DNA of 5,120 nucleotides from an uncultured Clostridia bacterium (GTDB lineage Bacteria; Bacillota; Clostridia; Oscillospirales; Oscillospiraceae): contig CAMOLY010000083.1 in NCBI GenBank assembly GCA_946619065.1, positions 1 to 5,120 of the forward strand, written 5' to 3'. The notes below the pieces were generated by a model, which was not told the origin of the DNA, ran no database searches, and worked only from the letters and a program-made list of their open reading frames with translations. Position numbers and translations under genes: made by a program. Shown piece after piece: positions 5,068 to 5,120 of this stretch (within the stretch, counting starts at the first letter, position 1; the number at the start of each line of letters is the position of its first letter).

Positions 5068-5120
<53 letters not shown>

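Overview
This window looks like chromosomal DNA from a GC-rich member of the Bacillota, probably class Clostridia. The evidence is the strong Shine-Dalgarno sequences (AGGAGG, GAGGTGAT), sigma-A-type promoters close to TTGACA-17-TATAAT, a Gram-positive-like initiator tRNA, and the style of the M18 aminopeptidase and the TcdA protein. Species cannot be set from the sequence alone. There are no transposases, phage genes or CRISPR arrays; most of it is ordinary housekeeping and accessory metabolism.

Layout. Positions 1-67 hold the right-hand part of a palindromic repeat cut by the window edge. Positions 79-3321 are a tight four-gene block on the minus strand, transcribed right to left: M18 metallo-aminopeptidase, HutD/Ves-family cupin-like protein, flavin reductase-like FMN protein, and TSUP (TauE/SafE) membrane transporter. 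Gaps are 18 nt, a 4-nt ATGA overlap, and 43 nt, so one transcript is likely. It starts from one or two promoters in the 160-bp divergent region 3322-3482. On the plus strand, a TspO/MBR membrane protein (3483-3959) is followed by tcdA (4045-4782), the t6A dehydratase of tRNA position 37. tcdA has its own perfect-consensus promoter. Positions 4783-5067 are gene-free and carry a two-hairpin element containing the second, complete copy of the palindromic repeat, then a strong promoter. The window ends inside an initiator tRNA-Met gene (from 5068).

How the parts fit together. The minus-strand operon mixes peptide breakdown (M18), a small-molecule-binding cupin-like protein, a flavin-dependent reductase and an anion exporter; a shared pathway is not evident from sequence. 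TcdA acts on tRNAs that read ANN codons, and a CAU-anticodon tRNA lies just downstream, but bacterial initiator tRNA is not normally a t6A substrate, so this is probably chance neighbourhood.

The least explained item is the palindromic repeat. Two copies, about 78% identical over 77 aligned bases and in direct orientation, bracket the six-gene block, and each sits just after the 3' end of a gene. It looks like a dispersed, structured, non-autonomous element (REP/MITE-like) or a structured 3'-end RNA. No new enzymatic or defence system was found.
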